A stretch of 64,000 bases of DNA, taken from assembly GCF_900107965.1 (NCBI RefSeq), contig NZ_FNVU01000025.1, forward strand, positions 62,001 through 126,000, given 5' to 3'. Under the pieces are notes generated by a model. That model saw only the letters and a list, made by a program, of their open reading frames with translations. It searched no databases and had not been told where the DNA came from. This document shows positions 33,815 through 41,739 of the stretch, piece by piece. The DNA comes from Actinacidiphila yanglinensis. Its GTDB lineage: Bacteria; Actinomycetota; Actinomycetes; Streptomycetales; Streptomycetaceae. How positions within the stretch are numbered: position 1 is the stretch's first letter; each line of letters begins with the position of its first letter. A program made the translations under genes and the position numbers.

Positions 33815-34438
33815 ATGGCCGTCGAGTCCCCGGGCGTCAGTGCCCGCGAGGAGAATCGCGAGGACGACGACGCCCGCGTGATCGCGCGGTCCCGGGATGA
33901 GCCCGAGCAGTTCGCCGCGCTGTTCGACCGGTACGCCGACGCCGTGCACCGTTACGTGGCCCGGCGGATCGGTCCCGAGACGGCGGAGGATCTGGTGGCC
34001 GAGACGTTCATGACCGCGTTCCAGCGACGCCACACCTACGACCCCCTGCGTGCGGACGCCCGCCCGTGGCTGTTCGGCATCGCGACCAACCTCATGAGCC
34101 GGCACCGCAGAGCCGAAGCACGCCGTTTCAAGGCGCTCGCGAAGGTTCCGGAGCCGGTGGAGGACGAGGAGCCGGTCGCGGACCGCGCGGTCGCCAGGGT
34201 CGGCGCCACGGGGGTGCGCCGGGAGCTGTCCGCGGCCCTGGCCAAGCTGTCCGCCCGGCACCGGGACGTCGTCCTGCTGGTGGCGTGGGGCGACCTCGGC
34301 TACGAGGAAGTGGCCCAGGCGCTCGGGGTACCGGTCGGCACCGTCAGATCTCGGCTGAACCGGGCTCGCAGCAGGTTACGCGAAGCATTGGGCGGGTCCG
34401 ATCCGACAGCTTTCCGGGAGGAAGACGCCCATGCGTGA
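33815..34438 (+). CDS. ECF sigma factor with TTA codon, paired with CU044_5270-type protein
   Basis: The protein has 207 residues. Region 2: FAALFDRYADAVHRYVARRIG and EDLVAETFMTAFQRRHTY, then RPWLFGIATNLMSRHRR. Region 4: LSARHRDVVLLVAWGDLGYEE and VPVGTVRSRLNRARSRLREAL. It overlaps the next gene by 8 bases. That partner plays the membrane anti-sigma role in this ECF group, as inferred from recurring gene pairing. A TTA leucine codon at 34376-34378 near the 3' end makes the sigma factor a bldA-dependent candidate. Confidence 0.9.
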   Translation: MAVESPGVSAREENREDDDARVIARSRDEPEQFAALFDRYADAVHRYVARRIGPETAEDLVAETFMTAFQRRHTYDPLRADARPWLFGIATNLMSRHRRAEARRFKALAKVPEPVEDEEPVADRAVARVGATGVRRELSAALAKLSARHRDVVLLVAWGDLGYEEVAQALGVPVGTVRSRLNRARSRLREALGGSDPTAFREEDAHA

Positions 34439-35447
34439 CATCGACGAACTGGAAGAACTGCGGGAGTACGACGCGGGGGCTCCCCCGCTCGACAACGCCA
34501 CCCGGGGACGGATGCGGGCACGGCTGCTCACCGCGATGGACCCCGAGAACGCCGCCGCCCCGGCGCCGGCCGTCCGCCATCGCCGCCCCGTCCTGCGCAT
34601 CGCCCTGACCGTCATGGTCGCCGCCGCGGTCGCCGGCAGTGTCCTGGTCGCCGTGCACGACGACGGCCGCGCCAAGGGGGGGACGGCGGCACCGTCGTCG
34701 ACCGGTTCCCCGGCCCTGCGGAACGTCAGCGCGCAGGTGGTGCTCGACGGCGCGGCCACCTACGCCCGGCAGCACGAGCAGCCGGCCAGCCCGAGGAACG
34801 ACCAGTTCATCTACACCAAGGAGATCATCAAGGAGACCAACCAGCGGACCGGCGCCACCAGGACCTACACCGACGAGAACTGGCGGTCGGTGGACAACTC
34901 GAAGCCCTCCTGGGTCATGGAGATCGGCAAGGGCTGGTGGTCGCCTCCGCCGCCGAAGAACGAGACCGTGTGGCCCCCGGAGGACTGGGCAACGCTGAAG
35001 AAGCTTCCGACCGATCCCACGCAACTGATCCTTTGGCTCGTCGAGGGACCCAACGGCAAGGACCACTCCCTCAGCCGGCTCAACAACATCGACTGGTCGC
35101 TGGCCCACTTCGAGCTTTCCGGGCTGCTCAAGCTGGTCCCGGTGATGCCCGCGGGGCTGCGCCCGGCGGCGTACGAGGCGCTCGGCATGTTCCCCGGGGT
35201 GAAGGTGGTGCCGAACCAGAAGGACGCCAAGGGCCGTACCGGCGTGGCCGTCACCTACGACGACCCGACGCGTCCGAAGGGGTCGACGGGCTTCGGCGGC
35301 TACTTCATCTTCAACCCGAAGACCTACGAGTTCCTCGGCTTTCGTGACCAGAGCACCTCGGGCAGCGGAAAGAACAGGAAGACGTACACCCAGCTCTCCT
35401 CCCTCGACACCTGGGCCGTCGTCGACAAGGTCAAGGAGCGGCCGTAG
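34431..35447 (+). CDS. CU044_5270 family membrane-anchored protein (putative anti-sigma partner)
   Basis: The protein has 338 residues. The N-terminal cytoplasmic part (about 50 residues, EELREYDAGAPPL) is followed by one membrane segment (VLRIALTVMVAAAVAGSVLV) and a large extracytoplasmic domain with conserved YTKEI, WWSPPPP and FNPKTYEFLGFR elements. The family name comes from its consistent pairing with ECF sigma factors. The overlap with the sigma gene supports co-translation. The external domain would sense an unknown envelope signal. Confidence 0.85.
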   Translation: MRDIDELEELREYDAGAPPLDNATRGRMRARLLTAMDPENAAAPAPAVRHRRPVLRIALTVMVAAAVAGSVLVAVHDDGRAKGGTAAPSSTGSPALRNVSAQVVLDGAATYARQHEQPASPRNDQFIYTKEIIKETNQRTGATRTYTDENWRSVDNSKPSWVMEIGKGWWSPPPPKNETVWPPEDWATLKKLPTDPTQLILWLVEGPNGKDHSLSRLNNIDWSLAHFELSGLLKLVPVMPAGLRPAAYEALGMFPGVKVVPNQKDAKGRTGVAVTYDDPTRPKGSTGFGGYFIFNPKTYEFLGFRDQSTSGSGKNRKTYTQLSSLDTWAVVDKVKERP

Positions 35448-35559
35448 CCGGGGATGGCCCCGGCGGTCCCCTGAGGGCGGCCCGGGCCGGAGGGTCCCGC
35501 GGCCGCCCTCGGCGTACTCGACCCCTCACGGGACGGACGGCGGCCCGTATGCTGCGATC

Positions 35560-36258
35560 ATGGATGACCCCGTACTCACCGCCCGCGAACTGGTGCGGGA
35601 CCGATTTCCCGCCGCCCGGGCGGTCTTCCTCGCCGGCAGCGTGCTGACCGGCCGCCGGACGCCCACCTCCGATCTGGACATCGTGGTCGTCATGGACGGG
35701 CCGCCCGCCCCCTGCCGGGAGAACCTGGTGTACCGGGGCTGGCCGGTGGAGCTGTTCGTGCAGACGGAGGCCGTGTGGCACGGCTTCGCCGACGAGGAGA
35801 CCGCGAAGCGGAACTCGCCGTTGCTCGCCATGTGCGCCGACGGCATGCTCCTGGTCGACGCGGACGGGCTCGGCGCCGCGCTCCAGGACGAGGCGCGCCG
35901 GCGGCTGGCCGCGGGTCCGGCGCCGTTCTCGGATCCCGAGCGCGACTACCAGCGGTACATCCTGACCGACCTGCTCGACGACCTCCGCGGCTGCACCGAC
36001 CCTGCCGAGCGGACGTACCTGGTCGCGTACACGCTGCAGCGCGCATCGGAGCTGGTCCTCCTGCTCGGCGGGCACTGGCTCGGCGCGGGCAAGTGGCTGT
36101 CCCGGCGCCTGGCCGACGCCGCCCCCGAGGTGCACCACGCGTTGTCCGAGGCGGCCGCGGAGGCGATCGCCGGGGACACGAAGCGCTTCGCCGAGGTCGT
36201 GACAGGCGTACTGGACCTGGCCGGCGGCCCGCTGTGGGACGGGTACGCGGTCCGATGA
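35560..36258 (+). CDS. Nucleotidyltransferase-domain protein (aminoglycoside adenylyltransferase/MNT-like)
   Basis: The protein has 232 residues from ATG 35560. The polymerase-beta nucleotidyltransferase motif is intact: AGSVLTGRRTPTSDLDIVVV, i.e. GS followed by DxD. The C-terminal helical region (TYLVAYTLQRASELVLLLGG) resembles HEPN/substrate-binding helices. It could transfer a nucleotide to a small molecule or a protein. No antitoxin-type partner is adjacent, so a housekeeping or resistance-like role is as likely as a toxin role. Confidence 0.8.
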   Translation: MDDPVLTARELVRDRFPAARAVFLAGSVLTGRRTPTSDLDIVVVMDGPPAPCRENLVYRGWPVELFVQTEAVWHGFADEETAKRNSPLLAMCADGMLLVDADGLGAALQDEARRRLAAGPAPFSDPERDYQRYILTDLLDDLRGCTDPAERTYLVAYTLQRASELVLLLGGHWLGAGKWLSRRLADAAPEVHHALSEAAAEAIAGDTKRFAEVVTGVLDLAGGPLWDGYAVR

Positions 36259-36386
36259 GTCGGTAAGGGCGATCACACTGACCGACGCCGAAAGGGCCAG
36301 GCACGAACCGTGTTCCAGCTACCTGCCTCCGCGCCTGACCTCCTGAACGCGGGGCCCGGTCCACATTCATCCACCACGTCGACGGA

Positions 36387-36821
36387 CTACTGATACCAGT
36401 CGTCGCTGCCGTCGGCCAGTGAACGGCCCAGGTAGTCCGTCAGGTCCCCCGCCACCCAGCGGCGGCTGTCGGTCTCGTGCTCCCAGACGAAGATGTCCGG
36501 CCGCTGGGGTGTCTGCACGAAGGCGAACTGGTCCCCGCCTCCGTTGTCCCCGAAGAAGAGCAGAGCATCGAACGGCATGTACAGCTGGGCGAAGGAGCTG
36601 TCCGTGCGGAAGAGCAGGTTCTGCTCCACGATCTGCTCGACCGGCCAGACGGTGTCCACCGCGGAGTGCCCGATCATGCCGTCGCACTCCAGGAGCAGCT
36701 GCCTCAGAGCGCCAGGCAGCTCACGTCCGAGACGGTGCTCCGCGTCAGCGAGGGCCGCCATATGTGCGGGGCTCCGCAACTCTGTCCCAGGAAAGGCTTC
36801 GAGAGCCGCTTCTCGCCACAT
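36387..36821 (-). CDS. SUKH (SMI1/KNR4) superfamily protein
   Basis: The protein has 144 residues. The pattern fits SMI1/KNR4 (SUKH-1): LADAEHRLGRELPGALRQLL, then the LLECDG turn, FFGDNGGGDQFAF with the conserved GDNGGGD core, and a C-terminal DLTDYLGRSLADG helix. These proteins are typical immunity proteins of contact-dependent or polymorphic toxins, and also occur as orphans. No toxin gene lies nearby. A barstar-family gene follows upstream on the same strand, 166 bases away. Confidence 0.85.
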   Translation of the reverse strand: MWREAALEAFPGTELRSPAHMAALADAEHRLGRELPGALRQLLLECDGMIGHSAVDTVWPVEQIVEQNLLFRTDSSFAQLYMPFDALLFFGDNGGGDQFAFVQTPQRPDIFVWEHETDSRRWVAGDLTDYLGRSLADGSDDWYQ

Positions 36822-36987
36822 GGCCCGAAGGGTACTGATTACCCGGGTGACGGTGGGGTCGTGGGGTAACAGAGCACTCCGGCGAGGGGGTCGCCGGACT
36901 GTCGCGCGGGCCGCCGGACGACCATCCCGTGCTCCTCCTCCCACCGTCCGGCGCCAGGGAATCGGCGAACGGGACCGGCCTCATCAT

Positions 36988-37725
36988 TCAGTTCCCCGCA
37001 CCTTCACCGCGCAAGAATGCAGAGCGGGACCGGACGATGTCCAGTCCCTCGTGGATCGAGCAACCGAGTTGGTCCCGGAACGACTTGATGGCCGTGAGGG
37101 TCATACCGCTGCGGATCTCCTCGTCCGCGAAGGACAGCGGGCCGGCCGTCCAGGGGGCGGACGCGGGATCTCCACCGGGCCAGTCGACATCGGTCAGGGT
37201 GACGAGCAGGCGGCCGTCCGAGAGCGCCACCGCCACGTCCCTACCGCGGGCCGCCTTCTCCGTGAAGGCAACGGGTGCGGTCCGGTCCAGGAGGAAGAGG
37301 AAGTGCTGGGCGAAACGCTGGCGCCCCTCATGGGGTTCTCCGTCGGCGTCCAGGCGCAGGTTGGAGTTCCAGGCCGCCTGGGCGAGAACCGACACGAACA
37401 GCCCGAGGAAGTCCGACGTCAGCAGGTCGTCCGCGTGCTCGATCAGGATCGCGAGATCCTGGTCCCCGTGGCCGGGACCGTGCCAGTCGTGGAGGCAGTC
37501 CACGAGCGCGTCCCAGTTGTGGCCGAAGCAACCGAGGAACGAGAGCTCCCGGGCGAAGGTGCGGAAGACGGATGCCGGATCCCGCATCTCCCGGCCGTCC
37601 AGTCGCAGGACCAGACCGTTCCGCTGCACGAGCGCGGCCGTTTCCGACGCCAGCCATGGGTCCGACGAGGAGGTGAACACGACCCACGGGGAACGGCGTT
37701 CCGTCAGAGCGGGCACGGTCGTCAT
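36988..37725 (-). CDS. Barstar-family protein with C-terminal extension
   Basis: The protein has 245 residues. The barstar core is seen in the middle: LDGREMRDPASVFRTFARE, then GCFGHNWDALVDCLHDWHG, which carries the conserved GxNWDAL element that inhibits barnase-type ribonucleases. It is longer than barstar (about 90 residues). The C-terminal 35 residues (TAIKSFRDQLGCSIHEGLD) resemble the ribosomal L7/L12 C-terminal helix pattern. No ribonuclease gene is adjacent. With the SUKH gene it forms a pair of orphan immunity-family genes. Confidence 0.8.
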   Translation of the reverse strand: MTTVPALTERRSPWVVFTSSSDPWLASETAALVQRNGLVLRLDGREMRDPASVFRTFARELSFLGCFGHNWDALVDCLHDWHGPGHGDQDLAILIEHADDLLTSDFLGLFVSVLAQAAWNSNLRLDADGEPHEGRQRFAQHFLFLLDRTAPVAFTEKAARGRDVAVALSDGRLLVTLTDVDWPGGDPASAPWTAGPLSFADEEIRSGMTLTAIKSFRDQLGCSIHEGLDIVRSRSAFLRGEGAGN

Positions 37726-37846
37726 GGGCGAGATCCTCGCACGGCACGGGCTCGGAGCCGGAGCGATTGACGGAGGTCGATCGTGCTCGGCGGACGACGC
37801 CCGCCCGGGGCAAGGAGGTTGGGGTCGCTCGCGCCGGCGCCCCGGC

Positions 37847-38071
37847 CTATGGGGAAGGTCGGCTGCCGGTCAGGAGGGTGCGGACGTAGACGGTGTGGGC
37901 GTGGAGGAGTGTGACGGTGCGCTCGGTTCCGCCCGGCAGGAACGGCAGGGTGAGCAGGGCGGGGACCATCGCAAGCAGGGACAGCAGGACGGCCGGGGCG
38001 AGCAGGGCGACCAGGAGCACGCGCTGGAGGGCGCCGGCGGTGCGGGGCGAAGGCAGCGGAAGAAGGGTCAT
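37847..38071 (-). CDS. Small membrane protein
   Basis: The protein has 74 residues with one long hydrophobic hairpin (LLVALLAPAVLLSLLAMVPALLTL in two halves) and basic ends. No family or strong ribosome site is seen, and support comes from codon bias and position only. It is divergent from the DnaJ-like gene. Confidence 0.4.
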   Translation of the reverse strand: MTLLPLPSPRTAGALQRVLLVALLAPAVLLSLLAMVPALLTLPFLPGGTERTVTLLHAHTVYVRTLLTGSRPSP

Positions 38072-38287
38072 GTCGGCAAGTACAGGCCCTGGAGGATCCG
38101 TTCACCCAGCGTGAGGAACGGACTCGGTGAACCTCCGCCGACTGCGAACGATCCGGTACGGGAGCCGGTGTTCCGCGCGGGCCGGACATGGAACCGCGGG
38201 GTGTTCCGGATCGTTCCGTCAAGTCCAACACCGCTCCGCGCGCTGCCCTTTAGCCTGAGGCCATGCATCGCCGGCGGGGGGAAGGAC

Positions 38288-39889
38288 ATGGGTGACAGCG
38301 CCAGCCCGGACAGCGGCGAGCCGCACGTCCAGGAGAGCTTCGCCCGGGAACTGTCGCTGTTCGCAAAGCAGTTGCGTGATCTGCGGCTGGATCGGGGGAA
38401 CCCGTCGCTGCGGGACATCGCGCGCCGTGCCGAACAGGTCCAGGTCCTGCGGCCGTTGCCGCTCGGAACGCTCAGCGACGTCTTCAACGGGAAACGGCTG
38501 CCCCGCCTGGAACTGCTGCTCACCCTGGTCCGCACCCTGCTGGCCTTCGACGAGGACGGCCGGCCGTGCCAGGCCCTCACCCCCCGGTCGGCGGAGCTCG
38601 ACGTCTGGCGCAGCCGCTGGCGCGCGCTCGAGGCGCTGCGCACCGCAGCCCGGGTGGCGTCCCCACCGCCCGATCCGCCCGCGCCGGACCTGTCGGGCGC
38701 CGACGCCACCCCGCATGTGCCAGACACGGATGCCACCCCGACCGATCCCGCGGCATCCGACGCGCAGGACGCCGCATCCCTGTTGCATGCCGCTCGTACG
38801 GAGGCGGCGGGCATCAGGGAGGTGGCCGGCGCCCGGGCCGACCAGCTCATCGCCGAAGCCCAGGCCGAAAGGGATCAGGCCGCCACCGAACTGGCGCGGC
38901 TCCGCGGCAGGGTGGCCGAGGAACTGGCCACCGCCCGGGAGGAGGCGCAGCGGGAACGGGAGCGGGCCGTCGCCGACGCGGCACGCATCCGCGAGCAGGC
39001 GCGGGCACAGGCCGCGGCACCCGGCAGCGGTCCGGACGACCAGGCGGGCGCCGAGGACGTCGAGTCCTCTCCGGGGCCGCGGGACCGGTCCGGCGACGAC
39101 GTCGTGATCCCCCTGGAAATCGCGCTCGAAGAAGCCGCTTTCGGCGTCACCAAGGACGTCGAGGTGGACACCGCGGTCGCCTGCGACAGGTGCGGGAGCC
39201 AGGTCCCCCCGGCGCGGAAGTGCGACGTGTGCCGCGGCCGCGGCGAGGTCTCCGGGATCACCCGATCCCTCCTCGGTCAGGTCATGGAATCGCGGACCTG
39301 CGCGCGATGCCGTGGCCTCGGCACGGTGCTGCCCGAGCCGTGCCCGCAGTGCGCCGGCGAGGGGCGGGTGCGCTCGCGCCGCACCCGGACCGTCCGGCTT
39401 CCCGCCGGTATCGACAGCGGTACCCGGATCCAACTGGTCGGCGAGGGCGCGGCCGGGGCCGGCGGCGGCCCGCCCGGCAACGTGTACCTGGAGATCCACG
39501 TGCGGCCGCACGAGATCTTCGAGCGCCGCGGCGACGACCTGCACTGCACCATCACCATCCCGATGACCGCGGCCGCGCTCGGCACCATGATCCCGCTGGA
39601 GACGCTCGACGGCGCGGCGGAGGTGGCCATCCGGCCAGGCACCCAGTACGGCCGGACCATCCCCTTCCCCGAACGGGGCGTCACCCACCTCAACGGCGAC
39701 GGCCGCGGCGACCTCGTCGTCCATGTCGAGGTCACCGTCGCGGCCGGGCTCGACTCCGTCCAGGAGGACCTGCTGCGCCGACTCGCCAGAGCCCGCGGCG
39801 AGGAGCACCCGACCGGTGAATTGACCCCCGGGGCGCAGGGGTTCTTCTCCCGGCTGAAGGACGCCTTCAACGGCCACCAGCCCATGTGA
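38288..39889 (+). CDS. J-domain-less DnaJ-type chaperone fused to an HTH-like N-terminus and coiled coil
   Basis: The protein has 533 residues from ATG 38288 (GGGGGGAAGG box). Residues about 15-120 form an HTH-like module common at the start of Streptomyces multidomain signalling proteins (LRDIARRAEQVQVL, GTLSDVFNGKRLPRLELLL). Residues 155-260 are a long charged coiled coil (AEAQAERDQAATELARLRG). From about 285 it is a DnaJ C-terminal part: zinc-binding CxxC pairs at 299/302, 312/315, 338/341 and 352/355, then beta-domains with GGPPGNVYLEIHV and PGTQYGRTIPFP. The HPD-bearing J domain is absent, so it should bind clients but not stimulate DnaK in the usual way. Confidence 0.82.
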   Translation: MGDSASPDSGEPHVQESFARELSLFAKQLRDLRLDRGNPSLRDIARRAEQVQVLRPLPLGTLSDVFNGKRLPRLELLLTLVRTLLAFDEDGRPCQALTPRSAELDVWRSRWRALEALRTAARVASPPPDPPAPDLSGADATPHVPDTDATPTDPAASDAQDAASLLHAARTEAAGIREVAGARADQLIAEAQAERDQAATELARLRGRVAEELATAREEAQRERERAVADAARIREQARAQAAAPGSGPDDQAGAEDVESSPGPRDRSGDDVVIPLEIALEEAAFGVTKDVEVDTAVACDRCGSQVPPARKCDVCRGRGEVSGITRSLLGQVMESRTCARCRGLGTVLPEPCPQCAGEGRVRSRRTRTVRLPAGIDSGTRIQLVGEGAAGAGGGPPGNVYLEIHVRPHEIFERRGDDLHCTITIPMTAAALGTMIPLETLDGAAEVAIRPGTQYGRTIPFPERGVTHLNGDGRGDLVVHVEVTVAAGLDSVQEDLLRRLARARGEEHPTGELTPGAQGFFSRLKDAFNGHQPM

Positions 39890-40193
39890 GCGTCTGCGGC
39901 CGGGGCGCTGCCGTCCCGTCACGGTCGCATGCGGCGCGACGTCTCGGCAGGTCAGCCGGCGGGACGTCCCGTAATCCCCTCAAGTCCTCGTCGCTGCTGG
40001 CCGATCGCTGGCGGTGACCGGCAGTCTCGATGGTGCACGACGGACGGCGCGGCCCACCCGGTGGGACGGTCCGTACCGGCCGGCGGCCGCGCCGGCCGGC
40101 AGGACCGGGAGCGTGCCGCGCCGGACCCCTCGACCATCGACGGGGTGCCGATCGGATCGGAGATCCGACCGGGCACCCGAGAGAGCGGGAACC
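39890..40193. other. Intergenic region with terminator and leader hairpin
   Basis: No gene is seen. A terminator hairpin lies at 40076-40099. A second dyad (GGTGCC near 40143 with GGCACC near 40171, plus an inner CGGATC/GATCCG pair) lies just upstream of the small secreted-protein start and may structure its leader. Confidence 0.5.
40076..40099 (+). terminator. Terminator hairpin after the DnaJ-like gene
   Basis: A perfect 10-bp stem (40076-40085 with 40090-40099, loop GCCG) made only of G-C pairs. Confidence 0.55.
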
Positions 40194-40580
40194 ATGACGA
40201 ACAGGAAGACGGCGGCGGCCCTGGCCGCAGCAGCGCTGACCCTCGTGCTCGGCGCCACGGTGCCGGCAGCGGCGGCGCAGGCGCCGGGAGTTGCCACGGC
40301 GGGCGTGTCGGCGGCGTCGCGGACGGGGACGTTCTACGGTACCTACCAGCACTCCGACGGATGCGTGTACCTGCGGTCCGCAGCCGGGTACCACTACCTG
40401 CTGGTGGGCTACACGATGGGCGGCAACGGCGGCCTGTACAAGAAGGGCGGCGGCTTCATCGCCTACCCGGGCTGGCGGATCGCCGCGCACGGCACCCAGT
40501 ACAACAAGTCCGGCACGACCGTGTGCACGACGTGGGGCGCCTACCGCCGCATCAAGGCGACGTCCATCCACTCCTACTGA
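40194..40580 (+). CDS. Small secreted protein
   Basis: The protein has 128 residues with a GGGA box before ATG 40194. The signal peptide ends near AAAAQA (residue 29). The mature part of about 90 residues is Gly/Tyr-rich (GTYQHSDGCVYLRSAAGYH, YTMGGNGGLYKKGGG) with two Cys that could pair. No catalytic motif or named family is recognised. It is transcribed alone and convergent with the RpiR gene. Confidence 0.75.
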   Translation: MTNRKTAAALAAAALTLVLGATVPAAAAQAPGVATAGVSAASRTGTFYGTYQHSDGCVYLRSAAGYHYLLVGYTMGGNGGLYKKGGGFIAYPGWRIAAHGTQYNKSGTTVCTTWGAYRRIKATSIHSY

Positions 40581-40694
40581 GCCGGCGCCGGTGAGGGGGT
40601 GGGCCCCTCCCCCAGTGTGACGGTCCCGCAGCCCCGCTCCTCCCCTCGCGGATCTTCCGCCGCGCACGCGTGCGCCGGCGCGGCCTTCCGCTCG

Positions 40695-41591
40695 TCAGGG
40701 GGTGGGCGGGGGCTGCTTGTAGGGGCGGACGGCCTCCGCGGTGGCGGCCATCGCCTCGGTGGACTGGTCGTAGGTGCGCTGGGCGACCGCGACGTACAGC
40801 AGGTCGAGGACGGCCATCTGGGCATGCCGGCTGAGGATGCTCGCGTGGCCGGGGGCGTCGGTGGGGACCGCGGTGGTGAGGAGCAGGTCGACGCGGCGGG
40901 CGAGGGGTGAGCGGGGGTCGTTGGTGAGGGCGATGGTGGTGGCGCCGCGGGCGGCCGCCTCCGCGGCCAGGTCGGTGACCTCGCGGGTGGTCCCGCTGTG
41001 GGAGATGGCGAGCATGACGTCCAGCGGGCCGAGCAGCGCGGCGCCGGTGAGGGAGACCTGGGTGTCGCTCCACGACCAGGCGGGGACGCCGATCCGGAAG
41101 ATGCGGTGCTGGAACTCGGTACCCATCCCGGCGCTGCCGCCCGTGCCGCAGATCTCCACCCGCCGGGCGCCGGCGATCGCCGAGGCGGCCCGCTCCACGG
41201 CGGGCAGGTCGAGCCGGTCGAGGGTCTCACCGACCGAGTGGCGGACCGCGGCGGAGATCGCGCCGGCGACCTGGGCGAGGCCGTCGTTCTCGGAGATCTG
41301 CCGCCCGATGTTCTCCTGCCACGTCTCGCGCCCGGTGCGGCCGCTGTCCGAGGCGAGCGCGATGCGCAGCGCCGCGTAGCCGGGCAGGCCGAGCGACCGG
41401 CAGAAGCGGGTGATGCTCCCGGTGGACACCCCGCACGCCTCGGCGAGGTCGAGGATGGTCATCCGGGCGACGGAGGCGGGATCGTCGAGGATCAGCGCGG
41501 CGGTCGCGCGCTGCGCTTCGGGCAGTTCGGGCATGAGCCCGCGGATGCGCTCGACGACTCCGTCGTCGGTGGCATCGAAAGCTGTACGCAT
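40695..41591 (-). CDS. RpiR/MurR-family regulator with SIS domain
   Basis: The protein has 298 residues with a GGAGGA box before ATG 41591. The N-terminal RpiR HTH spans about 15-90 (MTILDLAEACGVSTGSITR, then FCRSLGLPGYAALR). The C-terminal SIS phosphosugar-binding domain has GTGGSAGMGTEFQHR and AISHSGTTREV. Such regulators sense sugar phosphates, often amino-sugar phosphates. It is divergent from the GH20-GH29 operon, with two related palindromes between them, so it is the likely regulator of that operon and of itself. Confidence 0.9.
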   Translation of the reverse strand: MRTAFDATDDGVVERIRGLMPELPEAQRATAALILDDPASVARMTILDLAEACGVSTGSITRFCRSLGLPGYAALRIALASDSGRTGRETWQENIGRQISENDGLAQVAGAISAAVRHSVGETLDRLDLPAVERAASAIAGARRVEICGTGGSAGMGTEFQHRIFRIGVPAWSWSDTQVSLTGAALLGPLDVMLAISHSGTTREVTDLAAEAAARGATTIALTNDPRSPLARRVDLLLTTAVPTDAPGHASILSRHAQMAVLDLLYVAVAQRTYDQSTEAMAATAEAVRPYKQPPPTP

Positions 41592-41614
41592 GGGGGCGAT
41601 TCCTCCCGGACTGG

Positions 41615-41726
41615 CGGAGAATTATTCTCCGTTACCTCCTTTCGGCGTGTCAACGCCGCTGAACGACCCTTGACTTGGCTGGTGGCTCACCTGCAGAGTC
41701 CTTCGGCGGAGAATAATTTTTCTTCG
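41615..41726. promoter_or_regulatory. RpiR-type operator pair between the regulator and GH20 genes
   Basis: CGGAGAATTATTCTCCG at 41615-41631 is a perfect 17-base palindrome. A related box CGGAGAATAATTTTTCTTCG lies at 41707-41726, with 6 of 7 arm positions symmetric. Their AT-rich cores stand out from the GC-rich background. One box is next to each start codon, as expected for regulation of both directions. Confidence 0.75.
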
Positions 41727-41739
41727 ACGGGAGCATGTG

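Noticed and set aside
34431-35447. Zinc-finger anti-sigma factor next to the ECF gene
   Set aside because: The protein has no HxxxCxxC motif. It fits the CU044_5270 group instead.
35560-37725. Toxin-antitoxin or phage-defence island from nucleotidyltransferase, SUKH and barstar genes
   Set aside because: The nucleotidyltransferase is on the other strand with no HEPN partner, and there is no effector gene. Only orphan immunity genes can be supported.
41615-41631. DasR-type site at the GH20 promoter
   Set aside because: The palindrome does not follow the DasR consensus (ACTGGTCTAGACCAGT-like), and an RpiR gene is adjacent.
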